Source: Pholiota molesta
Taxonomy: Eukaryota; Basidiomycota; Agaricomycetes; Agaricales; Strophariaceae
Reading direction: 5' to 3'
Length of the DNA: 64,000 nucleotides
Assembly (NCBI GenBank): GCA_014925825.1
Contig: JACGCK010000002.1
Span: 62,001-126,000, forward strand
Shown here: positions 44,594-56,130 of the stretch, piece by piece
Position numbering within the stretch: position 1 is the first letter of the stretch
Layout of the letters: each line of letters begins with the position of its first letter
Position numbers and translations under genes: made by a program
The notes under the pieces: generated by a model
The model's input: only the letters and a program-made list of their open reading frames with translations
Database searches by the model: none
Told to the model about the DNA's origin: nothing

Positions 44594-46171
44594 ATGTCGG
44601 GGGAATACGACGATGTACTCACTAATCAGCCAGTTGTCATTGACAATGTTCGTTTCTCTTGATCTTGCCTATGCCTCTTCAAATGCTAAGTTTCTTCGAA
44701 AGGGCTCTGGAACGATAAAGGCTGGATTCGCAGGACAAGATCACCCAAAATGCTTCTTCCCGTCTTTGTGCGTCTCTATGGTTCGGCTCGTTATCCAGTA
44801 TAAACGCGCCGTGTTGACAAAGCTCATGCTTCAGTGTTGGACGACCGAAACATATACGCGTCATGGCCGGTGCATTGGAAGGTGATGTGTTCATCGGTCG
44901 ACGTGCACAAGAATTCCGGGGTCTCCTCAAAATCAAATATCCAATGGAGCATGGTATCGTAACAGACTGGGATGATATGGAACGGATATGGAATTGGGTC
45001 TACGCCGAAGAACTTGGAACACTGAGCGAGGAGGTGTGCTATTTACTCTTCCTTTTCAACCTAGTGCTTAATGATCCATGACATTAGCATCCTGTTCTAT
45101 TGACCGAGGCGCCTCTCAATCCTCGGAGTAATAGAGATGTGGCAGCTCAGATATTTTTCGACACTTTCAACGTACCTGCTCTCTTCACCTCAGTGCAAGC
45201 TGTCCTATCGTTGTAAGGCATTTATACTCAAATCACAGCATATCCATGAAGCATATCATACCTCGTTTCGATAGATATTCTTCGGGAAGAACAACGGGTA
45301 TCGTCCTAGATTCAGGAGATGGGGTAACGCATGCCGTCCCCGTCTTCGAGGGATTCTCTATGCCTCATGCCATTCGCCGCGTTGATGTGGCAGGAAGGTA
45401 ATCCTTCTTCATTTCCCCTTTTCGCCTGCTTATAGTGGCGCAGAGATGTGACCGATCACCTTCAACTCCTTCTCCGGAAATCAGGTCATCACTTGCATAC
45501 CACAGCTGAACGTGAAGTCGTCCGTACGATCAAGGAGAAATGCTGTTATGTCGCCCTTAATCCCGCAAAGGAAGAAAAGGATGCCGTGGGTCGAACAGAA
45601 GAGTTCAGACTCCCGGACGGCAACGTTATTCAGGTATTTGTTTCGCCTTGCGTCACAGATGATCGATACTTATCCGCTCATTTTTAGCTTGGTCCTGAAC
45701 GCTTCCGTGCCCCTGAAATCCTTTTCAACCCCGAATTAATCGGTCAAGAGTATGCTGGCGTTCATCAGGTTGTGGTCGATTCAATTAATCGGGTTGATTT
45801 GGACCTTCGAAAGAGTTTATTCTCTAATATTGTTTTGAGTGGGGGAAGTACACTATGCAAAGGTTCGCACTGTACTCTTATTGGTTTCATTGTTGCTGAA
45901 TGCACTTGTTAGGCTTCGGAGACCGACTGCTAAACGAAGTGAAGAAGTTGGCTTTAAAGGATGTCAAAATCAAGATTTATGCACCTCCAGAAAGAAAATA
46001 TTCAACTTGGATTGGAGGATCCATCTTAGCTGGTCTAAGCACCTTCAAAAAGGTAAGTTAATTTGCAGTTTGGACCTGGAATTTCACTTAGACTTGACAT
46101 CGCAGATGTGGGTATCCGCGGAGGAGTACCAAGAAGATCCAGACATCATTCACAAAAAGTCCGGATTTTAG
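44594..46171 (+). CDS. ARP1: Actin-related protein 1 (centractin)
   Basis: Filament-forming core of dynactin, which links dynein to cargo. Nine exons, all GT-AG, about 377 residues as usual for Arp1. Motifs: [18 protein letters not shown] (phosphate 1), [87 protein letters not shown] (phosphate 2), [20 protein letters not shown] (adenosine loop) and [20 protein letters not shown], ending KKSGF. The sequence is closer to Arp1 than to actin (DHPKCFFPS, no Met-Cys-Asp start). Confidence 0.96.
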
Positions 46172-46414
46172 GGAATGTGGCTCTTTGCTCTCGTTGTCAA
46201 TCTTATGATACCCATATACTACGGTCATACTTTCATTATTTCATTTGCATCTTTCAGTGGTGTTTGTAAATTCAACCCTGCGGCAACGGAAAATACCATG
46301 CGACACAATGCGTAAAGGTTGATGAAAACATGTGCATGCATAATAAATTTTGAGGACCCATGGTATGCATACAAAAGTGGAGAGGCAGGCGGACAACATA
46401 TGGTATCGAATCGA

Positions 46415-47091
46415 CTACTTGCCCTTCTTGGGAGGTTCCGCAGCCTTGACCTTTTTGGTACCGCGGAGCTGAAGTACGATAGTAAATACAAGCATAAATG
46501 CAGTCATTACAGTATTAACTGACCTTCTTCGCACGGTTCTTGCGCTCCTTCCGTAGCTTACGGGATGGCTTGTCAACCTTGGCTTCGAGTCCTGACTGCA
46601 TAGCAAATGAGAAAAATAGCGGAAAGATATAGCGCAAAACGTACCCGGACTAGACGGTACTTGGGCTCGAACTTCTTCTGCGATGGCTCATCATCATAAA
46701 TCAACCCGAATCCTGTGCTCTTTCCTCCACCAAATTGTGTTCGGAGTCCGAAAGCAACGACGCGAGCTTTGTCGGTCTTGTAAAGGGCACCGAGCTTCTC
46801 CTGGAGCTCGGCTCTCGAGACGTTGGCACGACCAGGGTGGAGAACATCGACAACAAATTGGCGACGGGCCAAGAGGCGGTTGGTGATGAATTTACGGGTG
46901 CGGATGGTAACTGGGGGGGCGGAGTCGGCCTAAATCGACGGGAATTAGCCAGATTCCTCATGTATTTCCCTCTTTGCATAATCTCCCTCTTGCGACCATG
47001 CATTTGCGCTTCAGTCCCAGCAACATTTGACTGCATTCAAGTTTCCTCCGAAATTCACAAGATCAAAGTTTCGAGATGGGAAACTCACCAT
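46415..47091 (-). CDS. RPS24: 40S ribosomal protein S24
   Basis: Small-subunit protein eS24. The first exon holds only the ATG (47089-47091); a 159-nt intron (46930-47088) follows directly. Then [107 protein letters not shown] and a Lys-rich end. About 137 residues. An ATG-only exon fits fungal ribosomal genes and makes splicing obligatory for expression. Confidence 0.95.
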
Positions 47092-47376
47092 TTTGAATAC
47101 CTAGGGTCCGAAACTGCACAAAGGATAAGCGCTCGACGTTCTAAGAATCAGAAACGCGATAAATCATACCTATGTCTTGAGGTCGTCGCCAGTGCCGAAA
47201 TGACTACTCACCTGCTAGAGGGGGAATCTGTGGCTGAGTAAAACTGCACAGTACATCGGATACTGCCGTCACACGTGATCTGCTCCCAGTCCGGCGCTCC
47301 AGACTGGTTACATAAATAGTCTGGTAACAATGACGCCATGGCAGCTGAGTGCCAACTTGAACTTGTTCATTCCGAC

Positions 47377-48122
47377 ATGAACGCGAGCGCTTCACAGTTT
47401 GCCAGCTTTGCGGCCTACGTAAGACAGATTCATTTACTTTGCTTAAGCGCTCATACATTTGTGGGACATAGACGTCTCCTCCAGACCAAGTCGAAGTCGA
47501 TGCTCCACCACGTAGTACCGGAACTCGAAGCTCTTATCCCGACAGCTCCTATCAATCAGGAGACATTCCTACGTTCTCTTCCCCTAATTTATTTTCCTCT
47601 CCTCAAGAAGGAACCAACTCCAATCAATGGGAAACGAGATATGGGTGGCGTGTGGACCTTCTGGCCTGTAGTGCATATGTGCTAGGTCCATTATCAGGTG
47701 TGCATCTCCCGACGATCCAGATTCAACGTTAATGTGTGTAATACCAGCGTTAACACTCTTGATTCTTGAGACACACAATGATTACGTTCGCTTTCATGGT
47801 ATAGAATTCTCCTCTTCGATTATCTTGGTTGACGCGCATGTTTCCAGCTTATCAATCGGCACTCTTGACGACACCATTAGTTTTTTTTAGGATTATATTC
47901 TCTATGTTGGGTTTTCCATCATGGATAAAGACATTTTCGACCTTCACCATCATCGCCATCCAATTCCTTGTAGGGTAGGTTGCTCTGCTCAATCTAGAGG
48001 TACACGCTCGTTAAATATTCTGAAGCTTTCTAGCCTATCGTCATGCCTCGTTGCATAGCTTGGACCGTTTTCACGTACCGTTCATAGGCTCCACTGCTGA
48101 AAATTGGTTAGCGGAAGAGTAG
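47377..48122 (+). CDS. Multi-pass membrane protein, DUF4870/Tic20-like
   Basis: Hidden from simple open-frame reading because six small exons alternate frames (47377-47418, 47472-47697, 47748-47798, 47848-47974, 48026-48122). N-terminus: about 90 Ser/Pro-rich residues. Then WETRYGWRVDLLACSAYVLG (TM1), LSALTLLILETHNDYVRFHA, YQSALLTTPLVFFRIIFSML (TM2), WIKTFSTFTIIAIQFLVGFL (TM3) and a tail YRHASLHSLDRFHVPFIG, ending TAENWLAEE. The ETHNDYVRFHAYQS motif, three or four TMs and order match DUF4870/Tic20-fold proteins. Role unknown. Diverges from RPS24 with 285 bp between starts. Confidence 0.78.
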
Positions 48123-48368
48123 TATCATGGAGTATTTATTGCGCAACATGCACCACATACCAGCGAGTGTAATTCATTTCACATTTGAGTCGCGTCTAGG
48201 TCTAGAGTTAGGAAGACGAACGAAACATTGCAAGATGCATGAATTACAAAACAGCTCTAAGGTAGTAGTATTCGATGCTGGATAGGCGTTGATAGTGTGG
48301 TGGATACAAATGTATGCGCGAATGCGGGTGTCATAGATAGTTGAATAAAACAAAGGAGAAGAGAAGAC

Positions 48369-49217
48369 CTAGATGCACAGTCCTGCTAGTTCGACACCAG
48401 AAGCGCACGTAGTCGTCACAGCCTTTCCGATGACGTCTGCCAAGAGAGGCTGAATTTCATTGATAGTCGCGTCACTGTAATTTTCGACCGCGTCCAGTAT
48501 GGCGTCCAGTAGGCATTTAATGTCATAAACAACTAGAGAAACATGTTAAATTTTTCCCGAGGACATAATCCGGAATACTGACTGGGACCTAGGACAGGAC
48601 CAACGACAGGAAGCGCATTAACAGTGTCATATGTAGATTGTAAGACCTCCTTGTTGAGGTTCACGGTGTTCTTAAGAAGGGTCTCTAGGTCGTTCGTGTG
48701 GTCATAGTGTTCCAGCCCTCTCCCGGTGCTAGCCTTCGTGAATGCAGTCTGGAACCCCCCGAGATTTCCGCTGAAGTCAGAAAGCGCAGATGCGTATTGT
48801 TGCTGGAAATCAGAGTAGTCGTTGGTGTCTACATTCGCCGATTGGGCAGCGAGACTACCTGTATAGAATAAGGTAATTGCCCAAGCGAGAGCCTTAAAAA
48901 AACTTACTAAGGGCATCGTTATTAATACCAGCAGCATTGTAATATTGGCGTAGATCTGCGAGTGTGTCCACAGCCCGAGCTTGCTCTTCACTGTCAGAAG
49001 AGATTGAAGTCCTGATGCTTTGGAAGGTAGTTGACTGGGCGATAGTGCTGTTCTCGAGAACATGAGAAGAGCGATCAATACCAAGAGAGTAGTCTGGCGC
49101 CAGAAGAGCAATTGGTAGAGGAATGGGCGTAGCCACCACCACAGAGACAGGCAAGATAATCCCCAGGAAGATGACGAGCTCCAGTATCAAGTGCATTGGG
49201 CGAGGGTACGGAAACAT
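48369..49217 (-). CDS. Secreted hypothetical protein, helical
   Basis: Three exons joined in frame by introns beginning GTAAGT and GTCAGT. Signal peptide includes LELVIFLGIILPVSVVVATP. The mature part, about 210 residues, is mostly predicted helix (EEQARAVDTLADLRQYYNAA; YSDFQQQYASALSDFSGNL; LETLLKNTVNLNKEVLQSTY; IKCLLDAILDAVENYSDAT) with three Cys only near the C-terminus, ending TTTCASGVELAGLCI. No catalytic motif. It resembles lineage-specific secreted proteins of basidiomycetes; function unknown. Confidence 0.75.
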
Positions 49218-49870
49218 GATAAAACAAATAGAACGCCTAGACAGAGTCTGCGACTAGCGCTACGACGATATTCTGATAATGGCGGGTAGTGAATATAGCT
49301 AGAACGAGAGAAGAAACACTCGGGTAGGCGCTAGTCCTTCCGCTACTTATATGGCAATCCTATTTGTCTTTCTTTGCACTCGATTGACCTGTGTTCTAAT
49401 TTTAGACACAACTCTCTCAGGTCCTCCCTTTTCAAGTTTCGGCATGGTGAAGTTGAAGTAAGTACTACTTATTGGGTTGGTATTGGGGCTTAAATATGGG
49501 TGTCAATCAAATAGTTACAGATAGTAGATTAGTATGATATACCAACATGGCCCATTAGCTGTAAGAACTATTCTTAGCGAGGTACTATACTGTACTCTGT
49601 TCTAAAAAACATGGGCGATGTAGAAGCTGTGGTATAAGAGAAAAAACATCATCAGAAACCAGATTGAGAGGAGAAAGCGAACACGTGGATATAGTATGTC
49701 CATAGCAAGCGGTATATCCAGTCATAGACAAACTAAGAAATAAAAATAGTGCTTAGAAGTGTCAATAGGTTGTCCGCAATAAGGATAAAAGCCAAAGAAA
49801 ATCCCAAATAGTAAAAGTGTACGCAGTGTATATGTGCGGAGTAACATTATTCTAAAGTTGACTGAGCAAA
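49218..49870. other. Intergenic region
   Basis: About 650 bases, A/T-rich, between two secreted-protein genes on the same strand. No coding frame or repeat found. Confidence 0.45.
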
Positions 49871-50677
49871 TCAGGCAGGAAGGCAAGATTTACCATCGGC
49901 GCCAATATGGAAGCCTCCGGCACATGTGTAGACTGTTATCGCAAGTTAGCAATCGTGTATTTGAGAAGAGAACAACACGCACCATGACAGCTACCCTGCT
50001 CACAGCCTACGTTCCATGCACCCTCAATTTTAGTACAATCTTGGCCTTGTCCAAGCGCAGGGCAACCACCGCATGCTTCGAGTTCAACAGAAGTATCAAG
50101 GCACTCGTAGTCTGCAGACAGCGAGGAAATAGGGCAAGCGTCTAGACCGGTAGGGCAGAGAGTAGTGCGGGCTTTGGCAGCCGCGCGCTTGCGATAGTGT
50201 CCATTATTATCGTGCCCACTACCATATCCGTTGCCCTGACCATTACCCTGACCAGGGTAACCAGCAACACTGGAAGGACGGCTTGGGGGAGGGGAAGAAG
50301 GGGTGGGCGGAGAATAAGTGCAACGATGGGTGGCCGAGTTCCACTCCCAGTTCTTAGGACATTGGGGAGGGGGAGGGTTCTTTGGAGGGAGATTACGAGG
50401 GGCACAGCAGCCTTGCTTGGGCTCCCAATAATAGCTAGTAGGGGGGCATTGTGTGTCTTTAGGTGGGGGAGGAGGAGAGGGGGGGCCTCCAACCGGCAAG
50501 CAGCAATCCTTTTCTTCCCATCTATATTCTTCCGTCAGAAAAGGCCGGAAACGGCTAGGAGAGCACGTACTTGAATTCGTTGCTCTGACAGGCCGGGCTT
50601 GTAGTGCGAGCAACGGAAGTTGATACAACAAGGGGAACCAAAGCGGCAAGAACAGGAAGAACGAATTTGAGCTGCAT
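49871..50677 (-). CDS. PriA/CPL1-like secreted Cys-rich protein
   Basis: Three exons, about 235 residues. Signal peptide MQLKFVLPVLAALVPLVVST. Two Pro-rich Cys modules follow: KDCCLPVGG..TQCPP and GCCAPRN..PQCPKNWEWN. A Gly/Asn/Gln-rich linker with a KR-type site (HYRKRAAAK) precedes the C-terminal domain: LCPTGLDACPIS, YECLDTSVELEACGGC, GQDCTKIEGAWNVGCEQGSC, VYTCAGGFHIGADGKSCLPA. This Cys pattern is that of the CPL1-like domain in mushroom PriA and related wall-associated proteins. Likely extracellular, possibly developmentally regulated. Confidence 0.85.
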
Positions 50678-51914
50678 GTCTAGGGGTCACGTCGAGTAGT
50701 GAACGTGGTTATAAAAGAATGGAGGGGACGGAGGGAGGACCGTTGGGATCGTCGACGAACGAAAGGGAGGAATAGAAAAATTGATGTTTTAGGAATAACA
50801 AGCCTTTATAGAACCGAAGTTGTATCGCGTGAAACCGCCATCAGAATACAGAACCCCATTGGATCCAGAAGGACATTGGCCCCTGATAGAGGTCCGTTGC
50901 CACCCTTCCATCCATAGCAACTGTCAAGAGAGCCTGCAGAGTGTCTCGAAAGATTCTATCACGGTCCAGAAAGATAGCAATGTCTTCTCCGCTAACTTTG
51001 AATGCGATACTTACGATGTTCTCGAAACATAGGAGGCCACCGTCCTGAAGCCTTGGTGTGATTTTTTGAAGCCTGCGTGATCATGATGAGGTGATGATCA
51101 TGATCGCTATCTTCGAACCGGATCGGAATTTATAAGAATTTGCGACTGCAGTAAAACCATCCACATGTGCATGATGAGCGAAGGTCGGAGATAAGAGGAA
51201 CACCTGCAGGGGGAAGCAAGGAGGATCAAGCGCTCCATAGCCCTCTTGTCACCCTTGAACGTTTCAACAACGCGTGCTGTTCGTCGACGTCCTTAAGTAT
51301 GTAAACACAACTCTTGTGTGTCAACCTATATTTGTTTATCGCTGATAAGCAGTGGAGGAGGGAAGGACAACGGCAAGAGAATGCATAGATTGGTAAGGAT
51401 GTCATGAGCATCCACAGGCATTCACTCTGTTTCTGACTCGATAGCCAGTCAGAGATCCGTGTCTGACAGGTTTAAGTGAACTAATGTATGACTGAAATTC
51501 GAATGACATTTATCAACAAAACGGCGAAATTCGACCCTCTGTATGGCTGTAATCCGAAAAACAGGAGACATTAAAGGGATTTCGGAGTTAGAGGTTTGGA
51601 GGCACCGGAAACCAGTTCTTTACTGACCATCATGACCAGCAGATGAATATAAAGAATGGAACGCCTACACAGATTCGTTTCAGCTTCTTCGAATATTAAT
51701 ATTACTTATATCAACACTCAGTCCAGGCGTACGATTCGTTGGAAATTCAGGATCTAGGCGAGGAAAACTTTGCAACTGTAAGAGAACGAGATGGTATGTA
51801 AGGAGTGCTGAAGCGAATGGAGCGCAAAAACTTAAGGTCTCAAGAGCATCCTCGCTTGTTGGGTAAAGAAAAACATATCGATTCATTATTTCATGATCTT
51901 CCATTTCACAAACC
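50678..51914. other. Intergenic region with a small inverted repeat
   Basis: About 1.2 kb without a supported gene. GATCATGAT (51079-51087) and ATCATGATC (51097-51105) form a 9-bp inverted repeat. Short frames in both strands show no motif. Confidence 0.5.
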
Positions 51915-54082
51915 TTAAGAACCAAGCGTAGTGGCTTTTTGTAAAGCACGAGTAGCAAAGTAACGGACGTCTGCATCGGGGTCGTTCTTCTGCCGCTCTA
52001 GGGTGGGTGCAATCCATTCCTGAATGAATGCATGGCCGTCTGCAGCGTTTGCGAAAGAAGTTGCCATGACTTCTAAAGCCTTTGCGACGTTGAAGCGGAT
52101 ATTCGGTATAGGGTCCTTTGCCAATTCTAAAAGTGGGCCTATGACGTCGGAGCGAATGATTTCCAGGTTAAGAGAGGGTGATATAGTCTGACGATATGCA
52201 TAAATAAGAATTATGTTCGGACTATACGATCAGAATGAACACACCGTAATGGCTTGCACCGTCGTCATTCGGAAGAGATAATTGGGATGCGAGCCCATGC
52301 CCATAACTTTAGGTACAATGGCCACTTTAGCCCATTCAACTCCGAAGACCTCTGTCAACTTCTTCAGATTCACAGTTGCAGCCTCACGGATGCTGTAAAC
52401 GGTGTCTCCTAGCCAAGACATGCAAAGATTCCCGAGTTGCTCGTCAAAGAACGGTTTCCCGAGTTGATTAGAAAGTAGGGGTATATATTCGATGATCGCC
52501 TGACGTACGCGCCAGGATTTGTCTTCAGCAAGTTCCACTATCGCGGGTAGTAGGCTGTCAGACAACAACTCGATGCCGATAACTGCAAACAAGAACCAGT
52601 TTTTGAGACGGGCAATCAATAGAATCAAAGATCGGAGCAAACATACCCGTGTTGACAATCTCTAATTTACTGATGATATTCAACCTTACTTCTGGGAAGT
52701 CATCTTTGAGAAGGTGAAGGAAGAGAGGTAACAGATGCTCGATGGTAGCATCTTTCCCTAGAAGCGGTGCCAATCCACTGATCTGATTTGCCAGAGCGGC
52801 ACGAACATGTTGTGACGAATCTTGAGATAAGTCTCGAACACAAGGAACGATACGAGCGAGGATGACCTCTTTGTCAAGAAGTTTTGAGAACCCTGAGTAT
52901 ACATTTAGCGTCAAAGGCGAGATAGCATTCCGGACTGCATTCACCTGGAATCTGTGTCGCGGCTGCTGAGCGAACTTCGGCCTCGTTGTCCTTAAGGAGT
53001 TGCACATATTGGCCGATGAGCTCTTCCCGTACAAGTTCAACACCAAGAGCTTCGGATAACTGTACTCAAGTTAGAAGAGAATGCAGATGTAATGCTGATA
53101 TTCACCTCGTTGAAGTGATTCGCCGCCATATATCGTACTCGCCAGCTCTTATCTCCAATACTCTGCCTGATTTGCCTCAATAGTTGTTCCTTTATTTCTG
53201 CCGGCGTTAGCCTTTTAGCGATGACGATCAAATCTTCAACCGTCAGTAATCGGACGGAATCCTGCTCGTCTTGCTGCAGTTTACGATAGATTGGCAATCC
53301 ATCTGAGATGATGTGTGGTTGGGAGAAATGTGTTAACAGTGGCTGGAGTAGATTGTTCAACACACTGCAGATATCTTTGTAACAAATCACATACCCCCAG
53401 CCATTTGGCAGCGGCACGTCTGACCATAGGCGTGTCATCAGAACCAAGGGAGGTGAATCCTTTCCGAAGGTCGTCTTGAATTGCAGGCGATACTTTGGCA
53501 TAGACGGCGGGGTAGAGGGCAGCTGATGATGTCCGCGAGGTAAACCACTCTCCTTGCGAAAGCCGCTTGAGCAGTGGAATGTAGTGTTGCTCGATTTGAG
53601 CTTGGGAAATAACAGCAGCAACTTTAGTGATGGATTCAGCGGCCTGCAACGTGATAAATCAACAAGGCACTCTTAATACTTATAATGAAACAAGGGCACC
53701 TTCTCGCGCACGAGCGTCTCTTCAACGGCCGATAGATTTTCAAGAGGGCCCAGAATTAAATGTGCATACTCATTGCCGCCGATGTACTCTTCAAAATTCC
53801 TTCCAAGCTCTTCCGCCAGCGCTAGGAGTACCTCGTCCTCGTCATCAACCGAATCCTGGAGAAACGGAATTAACTCTTCTCGGGCACGATCTGGCCCAAG
53901 TGCCAATGCAATTGTGGGGATACTATGGATGGCATTCAAACGTAGTTGCACATCTTCAGAACGCAGCTCATCCATAAGAATGGCGATCGGGGCTATCTGA
54001 GCATCGCGTATAGTGTTGTCAAGGATCGATATCTTGTGATAGGAAAATCACGTACATCTTCTACTGGAAAACCTCCCTCCAT
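51915..54082 (-). CDS. TPD3: PP2A scaffold subunit A (PR65), HEAT-repeat
   Basis: Structural subunit that joins the PP2A catalytic and B subunits. It starts [20 protein letters not shown], then HEAT repeats throughout: [206 protein letters not shown] and [20 protein letters not shown]. All introns are GT-AG and the whole frame closes, so no break. Confidence 0.95.
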
Positions 54083-54726
54083 GGTCGGATTCGCGATGAT
54101 ATCTGAGATATGTTTCGTTATAGGGCGAGAGGGATTAAGAGGTTCAATGATATAAGGCAATCGCGAGGTGTAAAATGTTATGGACAGTTTGGACCACACC
54201 CCATTGCCGCCAGCGTGGGAACTTATCTTTTCTTGGCCACTCCGTTCTCGTTCGGCTCTCTATATTCTGACCAGTGAGTAGCGTCGTAAAACAAAGGCAT
54301 CTCTCCAATAGCTGTCCAGTTGTTGTTTTGACAAGCAACTGGACGAGAATGGATAATCAGCGCTTCCTATAATTACGGTGTCGAGAATCGAGATTCCTTT
54401 TGCTCGAAACAGGAAACAAGACTCAAGAGCATATTGAATACTTACGACTAGAAAGGGAGATAAAAACGCGTTTGCGGGTTTGAATAATTTTTTTAAATAT
54501 AGTTTCATGCAGCTACCAGCATCAAACAGAACACACAATCTCTAAGCGATATATCGATCATGGTCGTACGGTGGAGGACCTGAAGCTGAGGCCTCCGCCT
54601 GGGCCTGACGGGTGAACCAACTTGACCTTGTCTCGTTAGATGACGTCAGCTTGTATCACAGATATCACAGATTCTGGGAGATCAGCCTCCTGAGTCCTTT
54701 ACCATCCACCACAGCTACGATTCCCC
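54083..54726. other. Intergenic, divergent promoter region of TPD3 and the epimerase gene
   Basis: About 640 bases. No recognisable gene or repeat; could contain non-coding first exons. Confidence 0.4.
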
Positions 54727-55805
54727 ATGCCTATTGAGACTTTAGCTGACAGCGTTACCCTGAAGCATCCTTCGGTAGGTCAAATTATCTTACTAGACTA
54801 TGACTCACTCACAGACGGTGCCATCTTATGCTTCTCAGGGGTCTACAGTGCATATACTCTTCTACGGGGCCACAGTTGTGTCTTGGAAAGTTCCTGATAG
54901 ATCAGGCCAACCTCAAGAACGGTTATTTGTATCATCGAAAGCTCTCTTGGACGGATCCAAGCCCGTTAGAGGAGGAATCCCTGTTGTTTTCCCATGCTTT
55001 GGTGCACCTACACATCCGGACCACTCCAAGTTATCCCAACATGGATTTGCAAGAAATGAAGCCTGGTCTTTCGATAAAGTTCTACTGGATAATGAAGCTG
55101 GTGTTTCGGTCAGATTTGGTCAGCTAACACCACATATTTATATACGTTTTATGAATGTTGACTATTCACTTTGTCAATTATCGATCTCATTGATTAGTTC
55201 TGGATCCCAATCCAAAGATTAGCGCAGTTTACGAGAAGCCCTTTCATCTTGCCTATGTCGTGACTTTGGCGGCCCATCAACTAAGCACCGATTTGCACGT
55301 CCAAAATACATCCACTACTGATGCTATCGAATTCCAAGCTTTGTTACATACCTATATTCGTGCGCCTGCCCACGAAGTACGTATCACTCCGCTCCAAGGC
55401 CTTCACTATTACGATAAAACAGAAGCCACGGAAGAAGCTAGGGCAACCCCGAAGCTCGAAACTAGGTCTGAGGTCGATGTCAAGAAATTCACTGATTCCG
55501 TCTACGAAAACGCCCCGCTGAAATACAATGTCAGTTGGCCGGGCGGGGGCATCGAAACCAAAGCAAAGGAGTTCAAGGATGTCGTCGTTTGGAACCCTCA
55601 GGAAGAAGGTCGTAAAATCGGAGACATGGAACCAGATGGGTGGCAAGTATTTCCTTCGGTTGCCTTGTAAATCAAGTTTCTCATGTCATCTCCCAATAGG
55701 AAGCATTATGTTTGTGTGGAACCAGGATATGTCAGGGGTTTTGTTTCCCTTGAACCAGGGAAAGCTTGGATCGGTCAACAGGTTCTCACTGTCCTTCAAG
55801 ATTGA
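54727..55805 (+). CDS. Glucose-6-phosphate 1-epimerase (YMR099C-like)
   Basis: Aldose-epimerase fold enzyme converting hexose-6-phosphate anomers. Exons 54727-54774, 54815-55118, 55198-55642 and 55700-55805, about 300 residues. Motifs: VHILFYGATVVSWKVPD, LFVSSKALLDGSKPVRGG, IPVVFPCFGAP, LSQHGFARNEAW (first catalytic His), LLHTYIRAPAHEVRI, GLHYYDKTEA, DVVVWNPQEEG, and after the last intron YVCVEPGYVRGFVSLEPG, where the Glu is the expected catalytic acid region. The last intron (55643-55699) starts GCAAGT, a GC-AG intron; without it the protein stops early and loses the conserved EPGYV segment. Confidence 0.92.
55643..55699 (+). other. GC-AG intron in the epimerase gene
   Basis: 57 nt, donor TG|GCAAGT (consensus GC donor), acceptor CCAATAG. 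Needed to join PDGW to KHYVCVEPGYV. Confidence 0.82.
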
Positions 55806-56130
55806 CTTTTATTGTCAGACCATGGAATAAAAGGCCTCCTATAATATCGAACTCTCGAATCCACTGTAAAGTATCAACTGTAATGTCATAGAGACACTAC
55901 CTACGTAGTGTCAGTTGAATGGATAGCTATAGAAAACCAATAGAAAACCCCCTAAGATCCCGGCCCGCTAAGCCCGGACTGACTGTGTTTGAATGTCGAG
56001 GTGGCCCAAAGTGACCCGTTCTGCTGCTATCCACAACCACTACCGTTTACGCATATTATCAAGCAGGTTTCCTGGAAATTGAAGTTGTTGAGTTTTTTGA
56101 AATGCGATAATACCTCTATTCAAGTCCAGC
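55806..56130. other. Intergenic, REV3 promoter
   Basis: About 325 bases. Contains a TCATAGAGACACTACCTACGTAGTGTC-type inverted element (arms GACACTAC and GTAGTGTC at about 55892-55911). Confidence 0.45.

Noticed and set aside
55198..55670. Epimerase ending at the stop after PSVAL
   Set aside because: That reading ignores the GC-AG intron and loses the conserved EPGYVRGFVSLEPG segment.
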